A model generated the notes under the pieces. It saw nothing but the letters and a program-made list of their open reading frames with translations. It was not told the origin of the DNA and did no database searches. Positions 45,065 to 55,138 of a stretch of DNA of 64,000 bases are shown in pieces. The stretch spans positions 20,911,434-20,975,433 of the forward strand of contig JBBCBC010000021.1 of NCBI GenBank assembly GCA_037126765.1. The letters are read 5' to 3'. Source of the stretch: Stenogyne calaminthoides. Its lineage: Eukaryota; Streptophyta; Magnoliopsida; Lamiales; Lamiaceae. The position numbers were made by a program, and so were the translations under genes. Within the stretch, counting starts at the first letter, position 1; every line of letters starts with the position of its first letter.

Positions 45065-45900
45065 TCATCTCGTTGGATCAATATGGAGACGGTGACATGC
45101 GATCTGAGGATCGATTCCGACCATGTCCTTGTGTGACCAAGCAAAAACATCCAGGTTTTTCTTCAGGAAGTCGATCACATCTACCCTTAGGTCGCTGGGT
45201 ATTTTGGACCCAATAATCACTTCCAACTCGGGCCGAGTTGGATCCACTTGAATTCTTTCGAGCTTCTCCCCGGGCACTGCCCTGGGTCCTTCCACTCTCG
45301 GGTCTTCTATTTTAGCTTTGAGCATGAATTCCTCTGGTTCGGGACCCAACCTAGGGTCGAGATCTTTGTGCTTTCTCTTGTTTGACTTTGCATTGGTTAA
45401 TTCGTTGTTTAACATCATTACTTGATGGCCAGGTGCGCGCATTGAATTGAAATAAGACATAGAGTAAAGCAAACATCCTCTAGCATCCACTTGGTCACCT
45501 TTAACGGTGCCAACACTCCCACCATTGGTGGGGAATTTTACACAAAAGTAATATGTTGAGGACGCAGCCTCAATCTCATGCTCAAATGGCCTTTCGAGGA
45601 AACCGTTGTAGGTGCTCGGGAGGTCGATTACAAGGAAATTTAGAAGCCTAATATTCCTAACCTTTTCATCTATGGTGGACACCAGCTCCACAGACAAACG
45701 AATCATACCCAGAGGGTTGACAGTTGTGTTCCCAAAGCCTTTCACCGTGTGGTCGCATGGGGTGATGTATGCTTTATAATCGCCGAGTTGGTCCAAGGTC
45801 TTTTTGAACAAAATATTGTAAAAAGCCCCACCATCGACCAGCAATCGACACACGGTGGTCCCGATGATGTTTGCCTTGATGACAAGCGGGTCAATGTTAG
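45065..45900 (-). pseudogene. G2 protease and pre-RT region
   Basis: 45853-45065 reads MCRLLVDGGAFYNILFKKTL (D-G-G active site), VNPLGMIRLSVELVSTIDEK, FLVIDLPSTYNGFLERPFEH, then an acidic connector (RLGPEPEEFMLKAKIEDPRV) and FAWSHKDMVGIDPQIACHRL. It corresponds to 17286-18110 of G1. The gag frame joins through a frameshift near 45900. Confidence 0.82.
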
Positions 45901-47785
45901 GGTAAAAAATCCCGACTTGTCGACCTCCCCGAACTCGATCATATGAGTGTCTTCAATGACGGCTAAGATGGGAAAAACCATTTTCTGGGCATTCTCTATT
46001 GCCCTAATCTCCGCCTTCATTCTTTGTTTCGATGAGGAGACTGGGGAGAGGCCCCCTATTGTGGCGAGAGGCGAGATGGTATGGATGACGCGACCTCCCG
46101 CACCTTCGGGCATCGGAGGTACATGCAGCTCGCCTCGTGCTCCCCTGTGGATGGGATCCCCCTGGGCTTGTTCTCCCTGGCGGCGTTGACGATCCTGAGG
46201 TCGGCCCTGCCTGTCGTGGTCGTTGGTGTGGGGGTTTGTGACAAACTCGTTCAGACGCCCGTCTTCGTAGAGTTTCCACAGTTGCTTTAAGAGATCCCTG
46301 CATTCACTAGTATAATGGCCCTTCTGTGCATGATAATGACATAACTTGTTGGGGTTTTATTTGCTTTTGTCCTTGATGGGGTGAGGAGCGTTCAACATGT
46401 CCCGTCCTTGGATTTGGGTATATATATGATCGGGCGTCATACCTAATATCTCCATCAGCTTCACCGGAATGGATTCTTCAAATGGCTTGAAGCTGCCGGG
46501 TGCCTTGTATTGACCCTCGGTTTTCTTGGAACTCTTCTTTGGTTCTGCGACTTCTTATCTTCGAGAGTCGGGACTCTAGCAATTCCATGGTGTGGATGAG
46601 ATCCCTAGAGCGCTTCCGAAAGTTGGCGGAGCTAGAAGGTTAATTTGTGGTCATACGTCGCCAAAGCTTGGTCCCCTTCCTGAGGCCGGAGACGGCCCCC
46701 AGTAGCTTAGCCTCATCCCCTATGGGGTCACCCTCGATGATAAGCCGGTCGATCCTTTCGATGTAGGATCGATCTGACTCGGTTTCCCCTTGTTGGGTGT
46801 TCATGAGCCACTGTCTGGTCGCGGGTCGGGGTGCTAGGGCAGTATAGTGACTCAAGAACAATCGAGCCAACTGTTCGAAAGAGTCCACCAAGAAGGCTGG
46901 TAAGGAAGTGTACCACATATGGGCTTGGTCGCTCAGTGTCAGGGAAAACAACCTACACTTCATTGCGTCCGACGCCCCCATTGAGGCCATATACAAATTG
47001 TATTAAGCCACATGGACCTTGGGATCCGTACTCCCGTTGTAGTGATCTAGAACCGCTATGCTGATTTTCCTCTGGGTGGGGGCCAGAGTAACCATCGTTC
47101 CCAATGGAGAGTCTGGGATGGTGAGACTATCGTCTGTTTTCGTGGAACCATTATGGTCCCCTACCTTTTCAAACAGTTGTTGGACAGTTCTTGCCAGCAC
47201 GGTGACCTGCGCATCGCACGGGTTGTTAGCCGCGTTCATCCTGGGCCCCTGACTCTGGTTGATTGCTGAGGCACCCGGAATACCTCCATGATGCATGTTT
47301 AGGGCCATGATTAGGTCCTTCTCCACCTGTTCCGTGCGGCGGGGATGAGAATGGGCTTCGTCATCATCTTCCGCCGGAGCTTTCCGGGCAGCCTGGATTC
47401 TGAGGCGGGTGAACACATTGTTCGACGTCGCAGGTCTTTCCAGGGCCCGGTTAGTCCGAATGATGGCATGCTTGGCTGCATTGTACGCCAACTGACCCGT
47501 GGATCGTCCCTTTTCGGTCATGTGGCTCTTGCCTTTGGAGGTTCCAGCATCGTGTATGGTCTTTTTGGCCAAGGGTTGATCCCCCTCGCCTTCCATGAAC
47601 AGGCACTTTTTGTTGAGGACAACAATGACCGCCTTGGCATCCTTTAGGGTTTGAACTAGGTTCCACCAGTCGGGTGAACCAACCGGGGCTGTCCGATGGG
47701 TGCGGTGGGAACTCTGTGACGCCTCAACGCCATCACCTGCGTCCGCTTCAGTGAATAGGGGAGTGTTTCCTTGGTTGGCCGCCAT
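45901..47785 (-). pseudogene. G2 gag
   Basis: ATG at 47785: MAANQGNTPLFTEADAGDGV and on for 260 codons to TDPKVHVA, a frameshift, then MASMGASDAMKCRLFSLTLS, HMWYTSLPAFLVDSFEQLAR and YIERIDRLIIEGDPIGDEAK (46996-46640), a gap near 46580, a zinc-knuckle region near 46300-46350 (CHYHAQKGHYTSEC-like on -) and the PPMPEGAGGRVIHTI-type tail (46113 on). It is co-linear with G1 gag and supports ATG 13686 as the G1 start. Confidence 0.83.
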
Positions 47786-47850
47786 TGCTATTTCTTCGAA
47801 AGGTGGGCTTTTCTAGAACTAGATTAGTTCTTCAAGAAAATGAATTAAAT

Positions 47851-47870
47851 CTTCCCACAGACGGCGCCAA
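47851..47870 (-). promoter_or_regulatory. Primer-binding site of G2
   Basis: TTGGCGCCGTCTGTGGGAAG on the - strand, one base inside the LTR. The first 18 bases are identical to the G1 site. Confidence 0.82.
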
Positions 47871-47871
47871 T

Positions 47872-48511
47872 TGTTGTAACTAGCTAAAATCTGCCTAGTT
47901 TAACAACGAATTTGACAAGTAAAATAGCTAAAAGCGGTCGAAATCTATAAAAAAAACACGTCAATTTGTGACCCAGTTCGTCCTTTGAATCAGACTACGT
48001 CCGGGGGCGTCCAAGCCAGGTATAAGTGCATAATATATTTGTCTAGAATGCTAAGGTGTTCAACCCTTATAAATGTGACCTCATCGGTCTATTTATACTA
48101 TGCATCCGCCTTTAAGAAGGGAGATTACATAAGGAAAAGTGCCCGTCAATCGCCTTCGATCCCGCAGATCGCCCGCTTCCTTGGTCTGATTTGAGATCGC
48201 CTCTTTAATTAGCGCCAATTGGGGGATGAAGTTCTCGGGCGAATTGGCTAGCTTGTTGTATGCCTTCCTTAATTGGACCTGATTGTCCGTCACTTGCTTC
48301 AAGTCGGACTCCTACCTGCATGTTTACTGGTGGACATCGTATTGCGACCTTCGATACCCGCTCAGGTCGCTATGCGACCTCCCTATTCCTGCGACTTGGG
48401 TGTTTCGCCTTTTAGGGTGACCTCCCTTTGCTGACGTCACCTCGAAGTGTAAGCCTCTTTGACTTGTATATATTGGGGTCGTGGGACAGTGGTTTATTCC
48501 ATGCTACAACA
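47872..48511 (-). repeat. 5' LTR of G2
   Basis: 640 bp. + strand ends are TGTTGTAACTAGC and CATGCTACAACA, giving TGTTGTA..TACAACA termini. The outer edge meets S2 integrase sequence at 48512 (AATGAAATAGTTGAAAGG). The target duplication partner is lost with the G2 3' end. Confidence 0.82.
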
Positions 48512-50668
48512 AATGAAATAGTTGAAAGGAAGATTAGAACTCTACAAGAAATGGCTAGGGTAATGTTGCAAGCTAAACATCTTTCTAAAAGGTTTTGGGC
48601 TGAAGCATTAAACACTGCATGCCATATTATCAACAGAGTTTTTATGAGGCCACAAAGTTCAAAAACTGCTTATGAGATTCTGAACAACAAGAAACCAAAT
48701 CTGAAATACTTTTATGTATTTGGTTGTGTGTTTTATATTCTGAATGATAGAGATCAACTTCGAAGGTTGATTCTAAAAGTGACAAAGTTCTTTTCTTAGG
48801 CTATTCTAGAAATAGTAAAGCCTATAGAATTTTCAACCTTAGGTTAAACACAGTTCAAAAATCTGTGAATGTTGTTTTTGATAATACAACTAACATTGCA
48901 GGAAAAAGTACTGAAGAAGATGTGTCTGAGCATATTGAGATTTCTGTTGGAATTGGAAATTCTGGAAATTCAAAGGATGTTACACCTAATGCCACGGCAT
49001 CTGGGACCACATTCTCTGAAAATAAAAAAATAGAAAGTTCAGAAAGCAATACTCAATACACTCATGACAAGGTACCTGCTTCCAGAATCATGAAAAGCCA
49101 TCCTTCAAACCAAATCATTGGTGATTCTTCTGTGTGAGTACAAACCAGAAGAAGGGTAAGCACAAAAGATTTGGTAAGATCTGTTGTATGTCTTCCATAT
49201 GCAACATGGTAATTTATGAATGTTATCATTCAGTAATTGAGCCTAAAAATGTCAAAGAAGCCTTAAGTGATGAAAATTGGATAAATGTTATGCATGAAGA
49301 ACTTAATCAGTTTGAAAGGAATGATGTTTGGACACTAGTTCCAAGACCTAAAAACTGATGATTCTGGAAAATAGTAAGGAATAAGGCTAGATTGGTTGCC
49401 CAAGGATACACTCAAGTTGAGGGTATTGATTTTGATGAAACATTTGCATCTGTAGCTAGGATTGAATCTGTTAGATTGTTATTGGCTATTGCATGTTTTA
49501 TCAATATCAAATTGCATCAAATGGATGTAAAGGCTGCATTTTTGAATGGTATCTTGAATGAAGAAGCTTATGTTGAACAACCCTTAGGATTTGAAGATCC
49601 TCACTATCCTGATCATGTTTATAAGCTTAAGGAAGCATTGTATGGCTTGAAACAAGCTCCTAGAGCTTGGTATGGCAGATTGACTGACTTTCTTTTGCAG
49701 TTTGATTTTGTTAGAGGAGAAGCAGACATGACTTTATTCATTAAACAGGTCAATGAAGGGTTGATGATTGGATAAATTTATATTGATGACATAGTATTTG
49801 GTGCAACATCAGACAAGATGCTGAATGAATTTGTTTAGACAATGTCATCTACATCTGAGATGAGCATGGTTGGAGACTTGAATTATTTTTAGGTCTTCAG
49901 ATCAAGCAAAAAGATGATGGAATTTTCATTTGCCAAAGCAAATATGCAAAGAACCTGGTTAAGAGATTTGATATTGAGAACTCGAAGCATATGAAAACAC
50001 CAATGGGATCAACTCAGAAGTTGAACAAAGACAGTGCTGGTCAAGATGTTGATCACACACTGTACAAATCCATGATAGGTAGTCTTCTTTATCTTATCTC
50101 TAGTAGACCTGACATTATGTATAGTGTTTGTGTTTGTGCTAGGTACCAAGTTAATCCAAAGGAATCTCACATGAATGTTGTGAAGAGGATTATCAGATAT
50201 ATTGTTGGAACAATAGATCTTGGTATATGGTATACCAAGGACACAAGCAGTGTATTGACTGGGAATAGTGATGCTGATTGGGCTGGAGACATTGATGATA
50301 GGAAAAGCACAAGTGGTGGATGCTTTTACATAGGTAACAATTTGATTTCCTGGCATAGTAAGAAACAAAATTGTGTTTTCACAATCTACAGCAGAATCTG
50401 AATACATTGCTGTTGGTAGTTGTTGTACACAACTTTTGTGGTTGAAAAAGATATTTGGATTACTATGGACTTGAGAATGATATTCTGACTGTGTTTTGTG
50501 ATAATACTAGTGTTATTAACATCTCTAAAAACCCAGTACAACATTCTCTTACCAAGCACATAAGTATAAGACATCATTTCATAAGAGACCTTGTAGAAAA
50601 GGAAATTGTGAAGTTAGAGTATGTTCCCATTGATAATCAACTTGCTGATATTTTTACTAAAGCCCTTG
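48512..50668 (+). pseudogene. S2 integrase end, reverse transcriptase and RNase H
   Basis: IVERKIRTLQEMARVMLQAK contains the integrase catalytic Glu. Linker and RT follow: WINVMHEELNQFERNDVWTL, stops at ~49356-49361, ARLVAQGYTQVEGIDFDETF, QMDVKAAFLNGILNEEAYVE and ALYGLKQAPRAWYGRL, a stop at 49773, then IYIDDIVFGATSDKM (YIDD box) and two more stops. RNase H: SDADWAGDIDDRKSTSGGCF, a frameshift near 50385, TVFCDNTSVINISKNP and HISIRHHFIRDLVEKEIVKL, ending LADIFTKALDHE at the hAT insertion. The final residues resume at 51511 (FSLLRKSLGLCTI, stop). Confidence 0.85.
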
Positions 50669-50676
50669 ATCATGAG

Positions 50677-51510
50677 TAGGGTGGCATACCGTACAGTACC
50701 GTATCGGCCATACCGTATACCGTACCATAATTTACGGTATGTGAAAATCCATACCGTACCATACCGAAAATTACAGTATACTGAAGTTCGGTATATCGTA
50801 ATTTCGGTATGCTAAAATCACATACCGTATACCGTACCGAAATTTTGGTATACCGTACCGTACTGAAATTTTTGGTACATACTGAATTAATGGTATACCG
50901 TTTCATACCGAACTAATGGTATACCGTTCATACCTTGATTATTTATTTAAAAAAATCTATATTTTATGAATAATAATCTCTTAACAACATATATCTCCCT
51001 TAAAGACTGATTTTTTAACTTTCTACGAATTCTAATTTTCAGCTTGAATCAGGAAATCCACAGAGACAATTCAAAATAAAAGAATAAATTTCTACACAAA
51101 ATTGGTATTTCACTTCACCATTCAAGAACAGTCAAGATCCAGGAACAATTTACATGCAATGCCCCTCAAATTATGAAGAATACACACACTAAAGTGTGAA
51201 TCTTTTATTACCCCATCTGTACAAAAACACTAATAGTAAATACCATTTCATAACCCCTAGGTTTGTTTTATTGTCTCAAATATTAATTAAATTTAAAAAA
51301 TAAAATATGTTATATATCAAATGTATCGGTATACCAAAAAATATTTTGGTGTACTGGTATATATTCGGTATACCGGTATACCATGACTTTTGAAAATTTA
51401 TACCGTTGTCGTACCAAAAATTCCAGTATACCGAAAATTTTGGTAAATTCGGTATATTTCCGGTATGGTAAACCGGTATATCGGTATTTTTGGTAAATTT
51501 TCCAGCCCTA
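50677..51510. mobile_element. Non-autonomous hAT element with GGTATACC-rich subterminal repeats
   Basis: 834 bp flanked by an exact 8-bp duplication ATCATGAG (50669-50676 and 51511-51518). The ends are TAGGGTGG at the left and CCAGCCCTA (complement TAGGGCTGG) at the right. These TAGGG-type ends and the 8-bp duplication are hAT hallmarks. The outer ~260 bases on the left and ~190 on the right are packed with TACCGTAC, GGTATACCG and CGGTATACC motifs. The centre is AT-rich and has no transposase. It interrupts the last codons of S2 RNase H. Confidence 0.92.
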
Positions 51511-51563
51511 ATCATGAGAGGTTTTCCTTACTGAGAAAATCTCTTGGTTTGTGTACTATCTGA

Positions 51564-52493
51564 GTTCTGTAGGGTGGATGTTGTAACAAATGTGTCAACA
51601 TTTGAAGCAACATCTGGTTTGATTTTTGTAGCACTTGGTTGATTTGATCGATTCTCATGGTTTAAATGAGATTCTGAGTAAAATTCTTATGAAGTCAAGT
51701 CTTTGTGATTCTATCTGGACACACACTTCTTAAATGCATAAAAAAAAAGATACACACATTGATGTAATCTCTCACTAAGTAACTATGGAGCACACAGTTC
51801 GCTACTACGATGTCTTCTTTTCAAAAGGTGATTGATATAACATCAATTTGCTCATAATCCACTGAGTAACTATGGGGCACGGAGTTCGCTACTACGATGT
51901 TCTCTTTTCAAAAGGTGGATCAATATGAGTTAAGTGTATGAAAAGAAAAGAAAAAGATGAAAAGTGCAACATTGGCTGATGAAATCAGGCAAAGTGAATG
52001 TTGAAGTGTGTGTGTGCCGTTCTTGATTGCTGCATTGACTTGATTTGACTGAGTTTTACTTGGATGATTGTTTAATTATGACTATTTGATTAAATTGATT
52101 ATTTAATACAAAAATTGGCCACACTTTATTTAATTTCAGGTATTGCATTGCTTTTATTAATTTTTTTGGGTATTATTGTTTTTGTAAAAATGGACAGAGA
52201 ACGTATGTTTTGGTTATTGGAAGTAGTGGGAGTGATGGTTTCATCACATTTAACCCCATCATCTCCATTTCTAGAATATTCACTTTGTGGGATCATGGCT
52301 TATAACATTGTTGATTTCGATTTCTATTTAAGGATCGGATGGTTGTTGGTTTTTATACTTAGAACTTGAATTGAGTTTGTGCGTACGAAAGTTTGAAGAG
52401 TTGAAAGGTATTACTGGTTTTATCATAAAGTATTAGTTAGAATTGAATTTTTAATTCTATTTTGTCACTAACACTTTTGGTATATATAGCAAA
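51564..52493 (+). other. S2 spacer between pol and the env-like region, with an ~87-bp tandem duplication
   Basis: There is no convincing ORF. Bases 51773-51833 and 51860-51920 are near-identical (GAGTAACTATGGGGCACG and GTTCGCTACTACGATGT blocks, with a TTTTCAAAAGGTG end). The rest is AT-rich. Confidence 0.65.
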
Positions 52494-54726
52494 ATGGCTG
52501 GAAATCAAAACACTTCACCAAACACGCCTTCAAACCCTTTCTCTGAAAACCATAAAATCGCAAACCCCCTTGATCTTCTTGCATCAATGGAGACTTCAAT
52601 CGATTCACCCAATGCCACTCCTACTGCTGAATCATCCAACCCAACACTCCAAAATCCACTGAACCCAGAACCACTCTTGGTTGCTTTCCCTAAAACCGAA
52701 CACCCGCTGAATGTTGGCAAAGCGATCATATCGCTTCAACATAATGATCCTCCCGTGACGATCATGTTTGGAGATTTCTCAGTGAACATTCTATCATTCT
52801 CGAATGTCTCATTCTCAAATCCTCCTCGTGGTGTGTTCCCAGATGATTTCATAGTTGGGGCCGAAAGCTCAAAGGCCGCGTAACCCACTGCTCAACCAGA
52901 TGATGAAGATACTCCCATGGAGGAAGAACCCCCTGTTGAGGTTAAAAAGGGGGTTAATGCTGCCGGTTTCTCAAAGAAACCGAAGAGGAAAAGGAGCCCT
53001 GCTAAGCCTAGGAGAAGATCGAACCGCTACAAGCCCATGGTTGACTACTCTGAGATAAAGAGGGGTAAGATTTCTAATTTGGGTCAAGCTTCAAGGTCAA
53101 TTGTTGTGTCTGATTCATCTGAATCAGAAAAGAGTTTGAAAAAGGCTGAGGAAAGTGAGAAGTCTGCTGAGGAAGTTGAGCACTCTGTTGAGAAGAGTGT
53201 TGCTGAGGAGAGTGAGAAATCAACTGCTGAGGAAACTGAACCAAATGATGCATCTGAGCATGCGGCTGATGCTGATGATGATGAGGTGAATTCATTCCCA
53301 TTGCTGAGATGTTAGCAAGAAATGAAAGAAGAACAAAATTCAGAAATGATCCTGAAGCTGCTACAAACGCTAGAACTGAGTTGAGAACAAAAAGGAGGCA
53401 TGAACCTGTTGCTGACTCTGATGTTGATGAAGATGTTTGTGCAAGGTGCTGCAACACCATCAGGTGAACCAGATGACTCTGATGATCCTGATGAATCAGA
53501 CTCAAGTAGTTTAGGTAACACATCTTCTAAACCTGATGATGATGATAGCGATGATGCATATTATGGTATTGTTAGTCCTAAGTTGCTATTATGAGAAGGA
53601 GACTTTTGTTGTCTGAGAGGAGAATAAGAGTTTATGAATTGTATAGGCAAAATCTGATTGAATTCTTTGAGGAAAGGAATCTATTGCATCTTGTACAGTT
53701 TACTTCGCCTTTCTTTGACACTTGGGTGTATGAATTTTACTGCAATTTGAAGAAAGGAACTGGTAGAAGGAACTCTAGGAGATATGGGCATGTGAGGTTT
53801 AGAGGTCATAATGTAGGCTTCAATACTGGTGTGATAAATGCATTTTTGAGAACCCCTGATGTAGAGGAGGATGTTGTCCCTCCTTTGAATGAAATTGTGG
53901 TTGTTATTACTGGTGGAATGGTTAGGAGATGAACAACAAAGGTGTTGTCATCTAGGTTGACAAGTCTGTTTTCAGTTGTTCACAAATTCATTGTGTACAA
54001 CTGATTGCCAACTACTAACACAACCAAGATCACTGAAGCTCAAGCTATTCTGATGTATAGGATAGTGGTCATGAATAATTTCAATCTGGGGAGAACAATT
54101 TTTGATCATGCTATGAAGTGTGCAGGTGGTAAGAAAGGCGCTTTGCCATATCCATGTATGATCTTTGCTTAGCTGGACAAATTGGACATTGTTAAAGAAC
54201 CTGTTGAAAGTCTGGGTGGGATGATTCCTGATTTAGGAATTTCCAAAGTCTTGTTGAAAGGAAACATGATTCTTGACTTTCCATGCAAGAGTCCTAATGC
54301 AGAGGGAGATGAAGCTGAGCCTGAGGTTGTTGAACCTGCTGTTCAAAATCCAGATGCTGCACCAAATGCTAGCAACAATAATGGTGACACTGACTTGAGA
54401 AATTCTCCAGTCCAGTCTGTTACTATTCACAGGGATTTCATACTTCAATAAATTGAGAATTTGCAGGATCAGAATGCTGAGGTGAATGTCATGAAGAGCT
54501 TTTGGGAGAGGTTGCTTTCTGCTCCACCAGGGGGAGTAACACCTGATGCACCTAAAGTTGCTATTGAGGTTCTTGCTGCTGAAGATGTCCATGAAGTTGT
54601 TTAGGATGGTGTTGTGCATGAAGAGAATGAGCTAGATCCTCCGGTTGAACCGGTTGAACAAGCTGATGGACAAGGAGATGATGAAGAACCAGATGATGAT
54701 GAAGCTGAAATTGATGTTCATAGATG
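52494..54726 (+). pseudogene. S2 env-like region
   Basis: ATG at 52494 starts MAGNQNTSPNTPSNPFSENH, Ser/Pro/Asn-rich, stop at 52881. Then 52917 on: a strongly basic stretch (KKPKRKRSPAKPRRRSNRYK), an acidic Ser/Glu repeat (EESEKSAEEVEHSVEKSVAE), a frameshift near 53315, an Asp/Ser-rich stretch (53480-53560), and a basic/aromatic block from 53591 (VYELYRQNLIEFFEERNLLH, FDTWVYEFYCNLKKGTGRRN, YGHVRFRGHNVGFNTGVINA). A stop at 53930 and further pieces follow to 54726, ending in an acidic tail. The block from 53591 resembles a 'putative plant transposon protein' domain found after pol in such elements. I see no signal peptide or membrane span. Function unknown, and at least five breaks. Confidence 0.62.
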
Positions 54727-54743
54727 ATCTCTCATGATGGTTG

Positions 54744-54806
54744 AATGGGGGAGTTTGATTTGAGATCATGAAGATAGGGGGAATTAAGAACAAGTTGAGG
54801 GGGAGC
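54744..54806 (+). promoter_or_regulatory. Three polypurine tracts of S2
   Basis: GAATGGGGGAG (~54743-54753), GAAGATAGGGGGAA (~54770-54783) and GAGGGGGAG (~54797-54805) lie in a row after the env-like region. Repeated polypurine tracts before the 3' LTR are a known Sirevirus trait. No TG..CA LTR can be recognised directly after them. Confidence 0.6.
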
Positions 54807-54810
54807 ATGT

Positions 54811-55138
54811 GCAGGACTTGTTGATGCTGCAGCTGATGTTTCAATTTGATCACCTCCATCTCTCTATGTTTGTCCTTCCCTATTCATGAGATCTTATTTC
54901 TATTTTACAATTTATTTACTAAACTCTGTTCATTTGGTTATGTAATTATTGAACAATAGTTCATAGGTTTTGCTTGTTTATGTTTATGAGTATTAGTGTT
55001 GATGCTCTGATATTCTGTTTTTTCAGTATTGATGATTAGTTTGCTCTAATAATCATATTATGTTGTTTTAGGTTAAGATATTTTATCCTTGCTCTGATAT
55101 CCTTGTTTTCATTGCTTTGATAGTCTTACCTTGATGTT
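54811..55138. other. AT-rich DNA between S2 and C2, origin unclear
   Basis: T-rich sequence (TTTATGTTTATGAGTATTAG..). It could be the start of the S2 3' LTR or leader, but there is no matching copy in the window to prove it. The C2 coding sequence begins within ~20 bases of its end. Confidence 0.4.

Larger units (their letters stand above)
43761..48511 (-). mobile_element. Truncated Tat-lineage Gypsy element G2
   Basis: On the - strand: 5' LTR (48511-47872), primer site, gag (47785-46000), protease (45900-45065), RT (44931-44077) and part of RNase H. It stops within the RNase H motif PPWELYV at 43761, where C1b sequence begins. Integrase, antisense gene and 3' LTR are missing. Gag and pol are closely related to G1, but the LTRs are not alike. 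The 5' LTR abuts S2 integrase coding sequence, so G2 inserted into S2. Confidence 0.87.
48512..54810 (+). mobile_element. Sirevirus-like Copia element S2, 5'-truncated by G2
   Basis: It begins inside integrase at the G2 boundary and runs through RT and RNase H (stop 51561-51563), a ~930-bp spacer, an env-like region (52494-54726) and three polypurine tracts. No LTR is recognised on either side. A hAT element lies in RNase H (50677-51510). Motifs agree with S1 (VERK.RTLQEMARVM, SRPDIMYSVCVCARYQVNP), but the env-like region and spacer are different, so S1 and S2 are different Sirevirus families. Confidence 0.83.

Noticed and set aside
50677..50940. Array of short regularly repeated motifs that could suggest a CRISPR or satellite
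   Set aside because: Motifs are self-complementary, irregularly spaced and bounded by hAT ends with an 8-bp duplication. Eukaryotic context.
53074..53523. 149-codon - strand ORF rich in His and Gln
   Set aside because: Antisense shadow of the Ser/Glu-repeat coding stretch of the S2 env-like region.
52494..54726. Host gene encoding an acidic/basic nuclear protein
   Set aside because: It sits between Sirevirus pol and polypurine tracts in the same orientation and is broken at several points, so it fits an element-borne env-like region better.
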